Positions 22,593-34,723 are shown, counted from the stretch's first letter. The stretch: 64,000 nt of DNA from Aphrocallistes beatrix (GCA_963281255.1 OY725506.1:346001-410000), one strand, 5' to 3'. Numbers and translations are program-made. The notes: generated by a model from the letters alone, not told the origin.

Positions 22593-23799
22593 CAAACCGT
22601 AGAGTATATTCATAAATGGATCAACTCATATGATTAGTTGTTTTTGTGATAAATTATATTGCAAATATTATAGATAATCTACACGTGTATAAAGTGAATA
22701 GAATTTTGAAGCAATACAAACAAAGAGCCGCACTAAGTTTGAAGTATCTTTGTTAGTAAGCTTCTACATTATTTTGCAAAGAATATCTATAGCATTCTAT
22801 GTGTAAATAACAAGAAATTGTTAATATAATTATGAAGCCACCAATACTATGAGCAAAATCACTAGTCTTTCTTCCTATACAAATCGTATTGTTTTCTCAT
22901 TATCACATTTTTAGAATTTGAATTAAGTACAATAGAATACTTAACAAATTGATGCCGTAATGACGCAGCAAAATCAAGATTCCATAGTCTTAATCTTAGC
23001 AATTTGAATTAATATACGGAGTGCATTATGTGTTGCATATCACTTCCTATGAAATTTTTTGATATATCTCAACAAATGGGATATTATAGAAGTGGGAATA
23101 AGATGATTGAGTTTTACTCACTGCTCCATAGTTGAATGCCATGACCCAGACTAACAAGATTGCATACTGTGTTTGCTACCAAAAAGTTTTGATTCTGTGT
23201 TGGAAACCCAGATGCATAGCTAATTTTTGGTGGGCGTCGGGATCCCTGACAAATTAATACATCTTTCTCTGATGACAATTTCAGAGCCGTGGATCGCTAT
23301 ACTTTAGCCTAGTATCCATACTTTTTCTCATATATTAGAAATCAATGTCTTTTAGGGCCGCTTCATAATTGAAAATTATTTTTTTAGACACCAAAACATT
23401 TAACTTTAATTATTTTTGAATTTTAACTCTATCAGACCATAACACATGCATTGAGAGGCCTACAATAGTTGATCATGAGGTCGAAAGGAATTTTGAGTAT
23501 AAAATTAAAAACTAAATACGTATATATTTTTTAAAATGGAATTGAAACCTCTTTTACATAATCTAATTAAGTTATAATATAACTTTTAAGGGTGTTCAAT
23601 GAGTTGTAAATATTTGGGACTTCTCACATTTCAATTCATATTATTGCTATTATAATCATATTGAGTGTAGAAGATGAAGAGTCCAAATCAACATTGGAGG
23701 AATGTGCTCATAAAATTATTCTGTATTTTAATAAATCTACATTTATGATCTCTATTGCAAACTATTAATACATTTTTTAAAAAAATGAAAATAACTCAC
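22593..23799. other. Intergenic E-F
   Basis: Bases ~22600-23330 are AT-rich, with no recognisable gene and no clear match elsewhere in the window. Bases ~23365-23660 repeat the distal flank of A-D, including the conserved module at 23450-23475, which suggests a duplication junction. Nothing else is supported. Confidence 0.45.
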
Positions 23800-24018
23800 C
23801 ATCTCAGCTGTAGCCTCACTCATGTTTCCGATCACGAAAGGCAGTAGTGAAGTTAAGGAGCGTACTTGCATCTCTTCACGAGTAGAAGAGGCGTGCACTT
23901 CCATACTCTGAATCAGCTCTTCGATGTCTCCAGCATCTGATCCCTTTTCCAGGAGGATGATGTACCTCTCATTACCAGGAAATTGTCTCCCAGCTACCAT
24001 AGTAGCCACAAGGAATGA
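23800..24018 (-). pseudogene. Orphan first exon (F) of a protease gene, 5' truncated
   Basis: This is exon 1 sequence from within the signal peptide (ATMVAGRQFPGNERY) to GNMSEATAEM and a perfect donor (ATG|GTGAGT at 23800). The sequence diverges just upstream of ~24018, removing the first codons, and no exons 2-5 follow before gene E's promoter. It lies head-to-head with gene G (1.2 kb). The exon is still nearly identical to its intact relatives, so it was truncated or corrected recently. Confidence 0.7.
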
Positions 24019-24121
24019 ATTAACTTGACATAACTTGACCTGACTTGAACAGAAAGGAACTCTCAGATCAACTGGGACAATATTTTGATCAAAAAATCAG
24101 AAAGTACAAAATAGATGTATT

Positions 24122-24274
24122 CAAAGGCGTAGCCAGCACAATTTTAGGGTGCGGCAATTCTAGTCTATTCCGTGGAGTGTTGCGCCACCCAATGCTAATT
24201 TGTGAAATTTTAGTGGGCACATCCTTTGAGATTGCGGCCTAGGCCCCATGTGCCGCACCCTGGCTACGCCTCTG
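24122..24274. mobile_element. Short hAT-type MITE with 8-bp target duplication
   Basis: A 153-bp foldback element with 15-bp inverted ends (CAAAGGCGTAGCCAG at the left, CTGGCTACGCCTCTG at the right). It is flanked by GATGTATT at 24114-24121 and 24275-24282. Related, more decayed sequences are visible near 39515-39990, 47175-47310 and 55750-55830. Confidence 0.8.
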
Positions 24275-24282
24275 GATGTATT

Positions 24283-25079
24283 ATAAGCCTAAAAATGGCA
24301 AAAATAACTTGAATTTATTTTATTAGTTTTAATCAAACCATTTTAGCTAAAGATTTTTTAATATTCTACACAAACATGTGGGGGATGGGGGAATAGGTAA
24401 ATCTTCGCAGTCCCGAGCTCCCCCACCTTAAAAGTTCTCTTGTAGTGCAACGAAATCTTTATAAATTTGCAGGTCTAACTCGAATATCAATATTCAGATT
24501 AATGTACTTACTATAAATCGAAAAATACCATAAAGATAGCACAGTTTGCCTCCACATTTATCGTGTAGTCGCCATCCATACATCCAACAAATGTGCCGCG
24601 ATACTAAGTGAGTATATTCTAGCTCAGTGATTGTTCAAATAAGTCCCACTGTGCTAGACGACTTTGCTAGTTCTCGGAGGGGGCCCCAGGCCCCCTGGAT
24701 CCACCACTGCTGTATTCGCAATAACATCAAGAAGAATGAGAGAATCTCAAAGTTTCACCTGATAAAACAGATTAGAAATGATTAAGATTCAATAGAAATA
24801 TTAAAAAAATGCAAGTATTATTCATCGTTCTATTTGATATAATTATAAGACAAAATCCTAAGGTACTAAATGATTAAACTGCTAAGCTTCTTAACTAATA
24901 CACGTGCAATTGATAATTTATTAATAATTAAACTTGCAAAGCTTTTGGATCTAAATATGAATTCTCTATTAGGGCATGTGAGAATTTTCATTTAAAAGAG
25001 TAAACTGTGCTAGCTTCCTTAATTCGAACAACATCAATGCTTTCTTGTGGACATTCATTGCATCTTTTTGCACGAATTG
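24283..25079. other. Region upstream of gene G
   Basis: AT-rich sequence with no supported gene. A short GC-rich foldback (ggggccccaggcccc) lies near 24680-24700. The flank does not resemble those of the other family members, and the GTTGAGAGGCCT module was not found. Confidence 0.4.
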
Positions 25080-25087
25080 TATAAATA
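25080..25087 (+). promoter_or_regulatory. TATA box of gene G
   Basis: TATAAATA on the plus strand, ~160 bp before the ATG, the same spacing as in the minus-strand members. Confidence 0.5.
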
Positions 25088-25241
25088 TAAAAATGGAAAT
25101 AACAAATCTATTTAAATCCCACTACAAAACAAAAGAGGTACAACAGTTCTACGCAATTCAGGTATTTATTATTATTTCATCAGATCTTCGAATTTATTAT
25201 GATTTTAATTTCTATATTTCAACAGAACATCTCGAATACAA

Positions 25242-27857
25242 ATGCTTCTATACGTCTGTGCATTCCTTGTGGCTACTATGGTAGCTGGGAGACAATTTCC
25301 TGCTAACGAGAGGTACATCATCCTCCTGGAAAAGGGATCAGATGCTGGAGACATCGAAGAGCTGATTCAGAGTATGGAAGTGCACGCCTCTTCTACTCGT
25401 GAAGAGATGCAAGTGCGCTCCTTAACTTCACTACTGCCTTTCGTGATCGGAAACATGAGTGAGGCTACAGCTGAGATGGTGAGTGATTAAAATAACATTT
25501 TTGACATAATGGGTGGTCCATATATCCATTTTCGGTACAAGGATATACAGCTCGCCGAAGAAAAGTTCCTAATATCAATCTCATAAATTTCCATACATCT
25601 AAATCTATAAATAGCGTTGTGGTGTAGGGAAATATTGCAATATTTACGCTTCTATATAAGATAAATAATATTCAGTTGACTAAACCTGATAATTCGATAT
25701 CTCAACTAATAATACGAAAACAATTAAATGGGGTAAGGCAATTTTTAAATAAATATTTAAGAACCTCAATTCATAGGTTTCAAAACTATCAAGCGTTAAA
25801 CTTGTCGAAAAGAATCAAGTAATAAATCTTTACAACAGACGTTATATCGAACAATATACTCCCATATTGAATATACCTCAAACTGACCGCTACAACATAG
25901 ACATTCTAGACAATGTGGACTGTATTGATGGCAGTTTCAGTCCGTGCAACTATGGGAAAGGAGTGGACATCTACATCGTGGATACAGGAATCAATTATGA
26001 CCACATAGATTTTGGGTTAGTTTCAAACCTCAAATAGATGCAATTTTATAAACATGTACGTGTACGTATATTATAATAAACAATGAATAGTATACTCTAT
26101 TCATTGTTATAAAATGCTTTCTTTATATTTTTAATTTTAACCTTTTACATTGTATAATGGTTATATTATGCTCGAAAACTCAAAAAGTTTACAATGACAT
26201 CATAATTCCATTATTTTCACTTGAGATTTGACATTCCTCGAGCGACACACAAAATACTTGTTATACAACAATCGAGTTTTGATAATTTGATAAAGATAAC
26301 CATTGAAAGATTGAATCAATCAATTCGTGTAAGAATTTACAGTACAAGAATTTACAATAGGACCACATCGATCATTTTGGCCCGATAAAGCGGAGAACCC
26401 TATTAACCGAAAATTTTTTATTAGCTTCCATGTGTGAGAACTATTCCGGTCAATTTGTCCAATTCAGTGTTTGGTCCGACTGCTACCCAGTGACCCAATT
26501 AAACAGACTTTGTATTATTATATTGCTACATGAAGTACTGAATGTTAGGTTTAGAGGTGGACGGACTAGTGGAACTAGAGCAGAGCTAGGTTATGACGCT
26601 GTGGATGTGAAACTTGGTACAACTGATAAAGGGAAGGATAGCTATTATGGATGGGGAACCCATCATGCTGGAATAGCAGCCGGTATTTACAGTGGAGTTG
26701 CGAAAGATGCAAATCTGTACTCAGTAAGAGTTTTAAAGACGAGTGGGGCAGTTGATTTCGGTGATTGGGAGATGATAATTGACGGAATTGACCATGTTTC
26801 ATCGATGCACGATGAAAGATCATCGAGGTACAACTATATAACATTATACAACTAAGTAGCCATTATCTAGGAATATACACTTAATTTGCTTTAGAAAGAT
26901 GAAGAATTGCATTGACTATTTTTAAAATGCAAGGATTCACTTAATTGAGCTAGACTCTACGAAACCTTTTTTCTCTTAATTAACGATCATTCTAGTTTCC
27001 AACTATACCATAACCATATTAAGTGGTGCGGTTGGTAATAACAGACCATGGTTTTACCATTTTTTTAACTATATTAGTTTTATGGGCGATAAGGTGGATG
27101 GGCACCACTTTAAAACATAGTGACAATGGCCTTACCACTTTTTATGAGCTTCCGACGGCAATTTATACTATACATAGTGAGCTAACTTCTAGTAATTGAA
27201 TTTTTGATAAAACAGGTATAACTTTGTCGGATCTATTGCAAGCATATTCAATGTACAAGATAGCCGATCAATTTCAAATGCCGCTAAAGAACTGTGGAAT
27301 AAGGGAATCGTGACTGTTGTCAAGAGCGAAGACGCTCGTTCCGATGCTTGTCGATATTGTCGCGAAATGCATATATGCGTAGGTGCACATGGATACAATG
27401 TGGATACTTGTGACAAGAAAATGGTGGAGGATTCAAACTATGGACCATGTGTAGATATAATGGCACCTGGAGTGAACATAGTAAGCGCTAGCCATACAGA
27501 TGTTTTCAGTAAGTAACTATTCCAATGCATTCAGACTTTGATTCTATTTATATACCTGCTATAACACAATATACATACGTATAGCTGCATATTATCTCTG
27601 TCCTTATTGAAGTATATAATTTTATTAATTCCATTCCAGGCTTTACAGTTATGGAAGGAACCCAGGCGGCTTATCCTCATGTGACGGGAGTAGTTGCATT
27701 GATGAAAGGGGCTAACAGTAGCATAACTCCAGATGAAATACTATATAAGTTGAAGGAACATGGTATTGGTGACATAGACAGATCTGACCAATCTTGTGGG
27801 GTACAGGCAACATCTCATGCCAAAAGACTTTATGTCAGTAGTCAGCTGCTCGACTGA
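25242..27857 (+). CDS. Gene G: secreted subtilisin-like pseudoprotease (His, Asn and Ser lost)
   Basis: Exons: 25242-25478, 25777-26015, 26555-26827, 27216-27508, 27640-27857, encoding 419 aa with no stop. The signal peptide and I9 propeptide are essentially those of gene D. The Asp is kept (IVDTGINYDH). The catalytic His is Trp (YYGWGTHHAGI), the oxyanion Asn is Asp (VVKSEDA) and the catalytic Ser is Gln (GTQAAYPH), so it cannot work as a serine protease. All introns are GT-AG; the exon 3 acceptor sits 2 bases upstream of the family position and restores frame. AATAAA lies at 28029-28034. The intact frame with a dismantled active site suggests a binding, decoy or inhibitory role (inference). 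Confidence 0.8.
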
Positions 27858-28694
27858 TGAAACCAACAGCTGCTATTTTGCTCACCGTTTAGTATTCATG
27901 CTCCAACTACAGCTGATTAATCGCTAAGCTAGCAGTACTAACTAAATATAGTACAAAGTATATTTATTGGATCTTAGGCCTTGATAACAGTTTAACTCTT
28001 TCTATCATTATTTATATTGTTATTTCTCAATAAATCTAACTCCTATATGCTTATTCTATCAAATTAAACTTATTATTAACCAAAGCCATGCTAAAATACG
28101 TCGGAATTTATAGCTCTCAAAGAGTGGAGTGATTATGAGAGATGTTAGGTATTCCACTTAGCTGTGCTGCTATCTTGAACCTGTGCATCAAGAATTCAAT
28201 AATATGAGTATTACAAACGTTGAAATTTGTGGACAAATACTAAATAACATTCCCCACATTATTATGATATATCCCGATCCATTTGTTCCGATCAATCAAA
28301 TGTTTTACACGAATTCTAGAAATATATTTATCTAAAATATATATGCAATCCTTGAGCAGACAAGAGAAAATTCTTTCTTGATAGTAGATGGGCTTAATGC
28401 AAATATATCCATGGCAGTACCACCTTTTTGATAAACTGTGTTAGTTCTAAATATTCATCTGACAATGTGAAACAATGGCAAACGTAAGTTGCTTCTCACT
28501 ATGGGATATCACTGATTACGTTTCAATTCGAAATGTATGACAGAATGTCTCTATTCGTGATGCATAATTTATGAATGAGAATACTCGAATTATGCTCCCT
28601 TTATTATTCGCTGACGGATGCTATGTATAGATCTAGAACCTAGATAGCACTTAGTTCCATTTAGCATGGGAAACGATTATCTCGCATAAATCAA
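27858..28694 (+). other. 3' UTR/flank of G and spacer to gene H
   Basis: Bases 27863-28200 form the G-type 3' block, which recurs at 18707, 31265, ~37265 and 44615 and contains AATAAA at 28029-28034. The remainder to 28694 is AT-rich with no gene seen. Confidence 0.55.
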
Positions 28695-28700
28695 TATAAA
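28695..28700 (+). promoter_or_regulatory. TATA box of gene H
   Basis: TATAAA 51 bp before the ATG, which predicts a very short 5' UTR (~20 nt). This is unlike the ~110-140 nt leaders of the protease genes. Confidence 0.5.
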
Positions 28701-28750
28701 GCATTACTCACAATCATGCAAGCATATTTGTAATTTCTAATATTGTTCGA

Positions 28751-30550
28751 ATGAACCGTTCGCTTTTGCTTGTTTGGTTCTTCGCCACTTTAGTGTTGTC
28801 TCAGAAGACATGTCCTCCTTACGACCCTAGCGAATACGTCAAGAATTTCCGCGTTCCTCCTCAATGCAAACCGGAGGTGTTATCTTGCACCCGCAGTTGG
28901 AAGTCTGGCATTCCGCTTGGTGCTTCGACTGATTTACCTCTGATCGATAGCGATTTCATTTTATGTCATGAAGGGTTCTATACCTGCGGGTATGTGCCAA
29001 TAGATCCGGATACTGGAAAGGTGTTGGGTGGGAGTGGTGTGCATATAGGTGGCGGAGTGGACTTAGGTGTCAGGGACAGAGCTGGGCTGGATGTTATTAG
29101 CGTGCCATTAGATATAATCAACATACTGGACCTGTACTTGCAGGTTAAATCAGACGATGCGGCCTGTGCAGTTATTAACATTCCTTTTTCACTGTCGAAC
29201 TCTCAAGCAACGACGCTAACGGATGCAGTCATAAACTCCATTGTCAGTCTAGCTCAGGTACGCTACGATACAGAACAGACTGTGGGAACGAGTTTTATTT
29301 CACTTCCTAAAGGCATACGAACTGCAATTGTGGACATTTGGTACCATTTGGGGCCGCCAGAAAATTACCCTGCATTTTGGAGTAGCGTTATTGTCAATGA
29401 TTGGGACAGAGCTGTTGTTGAATTGCAAGGTTACTATACTAGCCCGACTCCGGATCAAATATTGGATGTTAGGAGGAGGTATGACGAGGCTGATATTATC
29501 AATGCTGCGTTGGAGGAATGTACCACATCGGCTGACGTAGTTTTCCTACTCGATGAATCTGGCAGCATTAGTTCGAGCGATTTCACTCTGGCTCTAAACT
29601 TTACTCAACAGATTATCAATGCCTTTCCTGACGAAACCTTGGCAGACCCGAAAGGAACTCGATTCGGACTCTCCGTGTTTGGTTCTTCCTACCGGAGGGA
29701 GTTTAACCTGCTCTCTAACAAGAACAAGACTGCTTACACGAATGCTCTTTCATCTGTGGTGAAGATGGGAGGTGGCACTTACCTAGGAGCTGCTCTAAAT
29801 GAAATAATCAATAGCCAGTTTACAGAATCGAACGGTCTCCGCCCTGAGTCACTGGGATTTCCAAAGATTCTAGTTGTCCTGACAGATGGGAGAGCAACTG
29901 ATGCAGTTGTGACCCCCTCTCAGAACGTACGAGATCGTAACATCGTGATCTACGCAATCGGCATAGGAGGCTACGACCTAACTCAGCTTAACTCGATTGC
30001 ATCCTCTCCTAGCATGGACTACATCTATTTACTGACTGCATTTGCAGATCTCAGTGGTTTTGCAAGTACTCTCACTGCCTCAACTTGCTACCAGTCTCAG
30101 CCAATCTCTTTCAACCTCACAATCACGGGGCAAATTAAAAAGGATGAATTCCAGTATTTTGAGTTCCAAGTCAGCATCACTGACAATCTGTTGGTTGTCG
30201 TGATAGATTTCATCGGAGGTACACTACTATTTGCCTCGCGTGATACACAACACCCATACGAGTTCGATAATGATTTCGGGTTCCTGTCTTCTTCCAGTTC
30301 TCGCAAGGAAATCGTAATTTCACCACTGGCAACAAACGCAACTACCGCAAGGCGACGCCGAGATAGCCATGCTAACGTTACTTTTCCAGTATACGTATCC
30401 GTCAAGGGTACTAGCAGTAGCAACACGTTTGTGCTCACAGGCAATCCTTGTGATCCGGCGGTCTGTAAGCAAGGGGCTTCTGGAGCTGGCGCTCTACAGG
30501 AGTCAGTTTCAGTGCTAGTTCTACTTTTCGCGATTTTACTTAGCTTCTGA
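28751..30550 (+). CDS. Gene H: intronless secreted/GPI-anchored protein with pesticin/T4-lysozyme-like and vWA domains
   Basis: 599 aa in one exon. Residues 1-17 form a signal peptide. Residues ~55-255 resemble the pesticin/T4-lysozyme muramidase fold, with a Glu in CHEGFYT and the glycine-rich motif SGVHIGGGVDLG; its Asp fits the second acidic residue, but the usual catalytic Thr position is His. Residues ~260-440 form a von Willebrand A domain with a full MIDAS (DESGS, a Thr in GGGTYLG, the Asp of VVLTDGR). Residues ~450-580 may be a beta-sandwich PPC-like module. The C-terminus ends in a small-residue stretch and a hydrophobic tail (VSVLVLLFAILLSF) typical of GPI attachment. Base composition is visibly richer in G+C than the surroundings. 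Possible role: surface binding to, or hydrolysis of, bacterial cell wall (inference). Confidence 0.75.
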   Translation: MNRSLLLVWFFATLVLSQKTCPPYDPSEYVKNFRVPPQCKPEVLSCTRSWKSGIPLGASTDLPLIDSDFILCHEGFYTCGYVPIDPDTGKVLGGSGVHIGGGVDLGVRDRAGLDVISVPLDIINILDLYLQVKSDDAACAVINIPFSLSNSQATTLTDAVINSIVSLAQVRYDTEQTVGTSFISLPKGIRTAIVDIWYHLGPPENYPAFWSSVIVNDWDRAVVELQGYYTSPTPDQILDVRRRYDEADIINAALEECTTSADVVFLLDESGSISSSDFTLALNFTQQIINAFPDETLADPKGTRFGLSVFGSSYRREFNLLSNKNKTAYTNALSSVVKMGGGTYLGAALNEIINSQFTESNGLRPESLGFPKILVVLTDGRATDAVVTPSQNVRDRNIVIYAIGIGGYDLTQLNSIASSPSMDYIYLLTAFADLSGFASTLTASTCYQSQPISFNLTITGQIKKDEFQYFEFQVSITDNLLVVVIDFIGGTLLFASRDTQHPYEFDNDFGFLSSSSSRKEIVISPLATNATTARRRRDSHANVTFPVYVSVKGTSSSNTFVLTGNPCDPAVCKQGASGAGALQESVSVLVLLFAILLSF

Positions 30551-30651
30551 TTCGAAACATCAGAATTTTAGATTTGTAGATTACCTTTACTTTCCATATT
30601 TTATTCTCTTATTTATCTTTTCATTTCAATTTTATTTGTTTTATAAGGCAC

Positions 30652-30657
30652 ATTAAA
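30652..30657 (+). terminator. Possible polyadenylation signal of gene H
   Basis: The ATTAAA variant, ~100 bp after the stop codon. No canonical AATAAA was noticed closer. Confidence 0.35.
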
Positions 30658-31042
30658 CTTTGTATTCTCTCTTTGGTCAATTCTTTTATTCTCGATACAT
30701 TATCTAAAGAGCTGGTTTTATCACATCATGGGCATTTACTCAGTAACCAGAGGAGTACCATGCATTTGGGTGTATAGAGACTTGAGTCCAGATCAGTACA
30801 GCAGTTACCGGATATGTAAGAACATTCAACTCGAAAACGGTTGACATATGCCCTATATACTTTATGACTGTATGAATAGCATTATATGCAGTTCTAGACA
30901 AGGAATACAGATGCTTTACGTAATTAACTATCCAATGTATTCAGACTTTGATTCTATGCATTTACTGCTTTAACATCATCATAACTGTATATTATCTCTG
31001 TCCGAAATATTAAGGTCTATAACGTTATTAAATCCATTCCAG

Positions 31043-31260
31043 GCTTTACAGTTATGGAAGGAACCCAGGCGGCTTATCCTCATGTGACGGGAGTAGTTGC
31101 ATTGATGAAAGGGGCTAACAGTAGCATAACTCCAGATGAAATACTATATAAGTTGAAGGAACATGGTATTGGTGACATAGACAGATCTGACCAATCTTGT
31201 GGGGTACAGGCAACATCTCATGCCAAAAGACTTTATGTCAGTAGTCAGCTGCTCGACTGA
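31043..31260 (+). pseudogene. Duplicate of exon 5 of gene G
   Basis: The same 218-nt exon as 27640-27857 with an apparently identical translation, including GTQAAYPH, preceded by the same acceptor (ccattccag|GC) and followed by the same 3' block to ~31700. Part of the upstream intron (30925-31042) is also shared. No exons 1-4 accompany it. Gene H lies between the two copies. It could be an inert duplicate, or an alternative last exon spliced from gene G's exon 4 across H; both acceptors are intact. Confidence 0.65.
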
Positions 31261-32284
31261 TGAAACCAACAGCTGCTATTTTGCTCACCGTTTAGTATTC
31301 ATGCTCCAACTACAGCTGATTAATCGCTAAGCTAGCAGTACTAACTAAATATAGTACAAAGTATATTTATTGGATCTTAGGCCTTAATAACAGTTTGACT
31401 CTTTCTATCATTATATTGTTATTATTCAATAAATCTAATAGCCTCTATATGCCTATTCTATCAAATTAAACTTATTATTAACCAAAGCCATGTTAAAGTA
31501 CGTCGGAATTTATAGTTCTCAAAGATTGGAGGGATCAAGAGAGATGTTAGATATTCCACTTAGCTGTGCTGCTATCTTGGAACCTCTGTGCATCAAGAAA
31601 TTACAATTATCCTATCAGAAGAGGTTATGTATAATATCCGGAATGGATCGAAACATACGCATTGATGATGGAGACCTTAGAAAGGGCCTCAACCCAGGTT
31701 GAAGCTAAGAGGACCTGGATCATCTCTAGTGTCCCCATTTTAGTATTTAACTCTATGTTAAGTGTTAAATATGTACCTCTCTGCATGGTTGTTTCATATT
31801 ATTGAAATTAAAAGAATAAAAATATTCTAGTGATCTTCAAAGAGCCAAAATTACGAATCTTGACTCGTCATTTCTGAGTCTATGTAAAATAACATAACTA
31901 CAATCATAGGCGTAATGATTCTCCTTCTTTTGAGATATTATCTTAATTTTATGCTCTTTTCCTCCTGAAAAATATTATAAAGAGTGTCGATAGACCAAGT
32001 TATGTTATATTACGAGTATCTTTATCATCAGATTTGAGTTAGTTAATAATGGCAAAAATAAATAATTGAATTAAGCAGATACAGTATTGATTTATCAGGA
32101 ATACAGTCGAATACTAATAGAATGAGTAAGCAATCAATACACTATGAGGCCTAAGATATAGTTTGGTTAGTTTGAGGAAATATTAGAATAAATAAGTTAT
32201 TACTAGCAACTAATTACTTACTAGTAATAGCGAGAATATATGGAATACTAGACAGAGAGCAAAATAGATAGCAGAGAATGTTAT
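31261..32284. other. G-type 3' block and 3' flank of gene I
   Basis: Bases 31265-31730 repeat the block after gene G (AATAAA near 31429). From ~31850 to 32284 is the minus-strand 3' flank shared by all units. I see no gene. Confidence 0.5.
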
Positions 32285-34570
32285 TCAATGGAATAGCTCA
32301 GGACTAACAAAGAGTCTTTTAGCATGAGTTGTCTCCTGTACTTCAGAAGACTCGCTAGAATAGTTCATGTCATCAACAGCATAAGCCATTATCCTTAGTC
32401 GTATCTCAGCTGGACATAAAGTAGGATCAGCTTTTTTCATTAATGCAGCTACTCCTGATACATGAGGAGTAGCAGCTGCCGATCCATACACCAGTATAAA
32501 CTCTGTAATAGATTTGATTCTTGTAAACAAAAATTTAATCTCCATTAAAATATCACCAGAAAAAGTGCGCTTCGCTTGCTTGCGCTGCGCGGAAATTTTT
32601 AGTTCAAATATACAATGGAATTTACTTACCGATATTGTTTGTACTTTCGGCAGTGAGTATGTCTTCTCCAGGCGCCATTATATCGACACATGGTCCATAG
32701 CTTGCATACTGATCCACCTTCTTAACACAGGTCTTTATATCGTATTCATGTGCACCTACACATATGGCGCGTTCATTTCGACAGAAATTAGTTTCACAAT
32801 TATCAACCTTCTTTTTTCCACTGGCAACAACAACAACAACTCCCGAATCCCACAACTCTTGTACTGCCTTGTCAACTGTAATTTTAGCATAGTCTCCACC
32901 TCCAAAAGATATGCTTGCAATCGTCCCGACGAATTCTGGCCTAAATTTGCAAAACGAAATTGTAGTAATGATAAACCTAGCTAAAATTTTGACACCTTTT
33001 CACAAAAGGTGTCAAAACGTATTAGCCAATCAAGATCCAGGGATTTAAGATCACAGTTGGTTTTGATTTTATTGACTGATAGACCAAACTCAATGCTTAT
33101 AAACGAACCACATTGACTTCCTAAACTTAGAATCTGATTGGTTTATTTGGTAAAAAATGCTTAAAATGCAATCAAGGATGTATATTATGCAAATGCCCTA
33201 CGAGTCACTTAATAGAGCTTCACTATCAGTCTGTCGACTGACACTTTTTTAGTTGTCATTATACAACAGGTATTACCTCTTTGATTTTTCACTGTGTGCC
33301 TCTCCAATGTAGTTCAGCCCAGCGATTACTGTACTCACACTACCTCCTGGATAACTTCCTATGACTCTTACTGAGTACAGATTTGCGTCCTTGGCGATTC
33401 CACTCATAAGACCTCCTGCTATTCCTGCAGTGCATGTACTAAAATGTTCTAGTCCAACATATGAAGTGTTATGGTGTTCTTCAAATGCGTCAAAGCCAAA
33501 TTTTGCTCTACTTCCACAGTCTCCATTTCTCCACCTGGAATAGTAAAAATATCATGTAAGAAATAAGGATATATCTTAGCTTACTGTATATATGACCACA
33601 GAAACTTGTGGATTTTGGACTAGGGATGCGGTAGAAGATGGTTGAACTAATACATGAGCTGCCTTAAATCATTAACCAATTATGATAGAGCTTAGGAATG
33701 TATTACCAGCCTATATAAATATGGTATGGTATCAAAGTACCCACATCTTTTGTTAAAATTTAGATTTGTAATCATATGATTGTGCCATTGGTTATATTTG
33801 TGACAAATTGCATCTATGAGAATAGGTCATATATCCCGATAGGAATTACAATAATAAATTACATTAAAACTATGAATGCACTGAACCTAACCTGAAATCT
33901 ATATGATCAAAGTTGATTCCTGTGCCTACAAGGTAGATGTCTGCTCCTAACCCGAAATTATCTGGCGTGAAGGTACCATCAGTACAGTTGACATTATCGA
34001 GAATGTCTAGGTTGAATCGATTTGTTGGAAACTTTGTTTCTTCCAAAATGGGAGATTCGTCTTGTTCAATGGACATGTCAAGATGTACAACCTGGTCCTT
34101 CTCGATGAGTTCAACATTTGGTAATTTTGAAACCTATAAATAAGATATCTAATGAAACAACACTACGCAAAACAGCTCATCAAAATATCAGCAAACAACC
34201 AATCAGAATGACAGCTCATTGTAGCATTTTGAATAAAAACATTAAAGGTAATATTAATGGAATTGCAACCTCTGAAAATTCGAAATGAAAGATTTAAATG
34301 CTTGTTTTAATAATAGTAATGATAAATACTCACCATCTCAGCTGTAGCTTCACTCATGTTTCCGATCACGAAAGGCAGTAGTGAAGTTAAGGAGTGTACT
34401 TGCATCTCTTCACGAGTAGAAGAGGCGTGCACTTCCATACTCTGAATCAGCTCTTCGATGTCTCCAGTATCTGATCCCTTTTCCAGGAGGATGATGTATC
34501 TCTCATTATCAGGAAATTGTCTCCCAGCTACCACAGTAGCCATAAGGAATGCACAGACGTATAGAAGCAT
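32285..34570 (-). CDS. Gene I: secreted subtilisin-like pseudoprotease (Asp, His, Asn and Ser all lost)
   Basis: Exons (minus): 34334-34570, 33892-34133, 33277-33534, 32630-32940, 32285-32502, encoding 421 aa with no stop. The signal peptide and I9 propeptide are standard. At the Asp site is Gly (IYLVGTGINFDH), at His is Phe (GLEHFSTCTAGI), at the oxyanion Asn is Lys (VVVVASGKKK) and at Ser is Ala (YGSAAATPH). Conserved cysteines, the DIMAPG motif and exon phases are retained, so the fold is probably kept. Intron 4 has a normal GT donor (G|GTAAGT) and a truncated GC-rich repeat head at ~32563-32592. It forms a sub-clade with J and L. Confidence 0.85.
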
Positions 34571-34723
34571 TTATCTTTGCGAGATCTAATAGTTGATACT
34601 GCAAATAAATATTAAGATACTGAATTTTAAATGCATATTATTTAATAAATGTGACTTTAGTGGTTCGATATTTCTCGTATTGTAGTTTTTAATTTAGGTG
34701 AAATATTTATCTCATAGATATTT

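Noticed and set aside
30097-30444. 115-codon minus-strand open frame
   Set aside because: Antisense shadow of gene H, whose frame has clear domains.
28751-30550. Bacterial contamination as the source of gene H
   Set aside because: It is bracketed by copies of the protease exon, has a TATA box, a vWA domain and a GPI-type tail, and lies in continuous array sequence.
32563-32592. GC-rich palindrome considered as a tRNA or other RNA gene
   Set aside because: No cloverleaf or anticodon arm can be drawn. It is a truncated head of the dispersed repeat.
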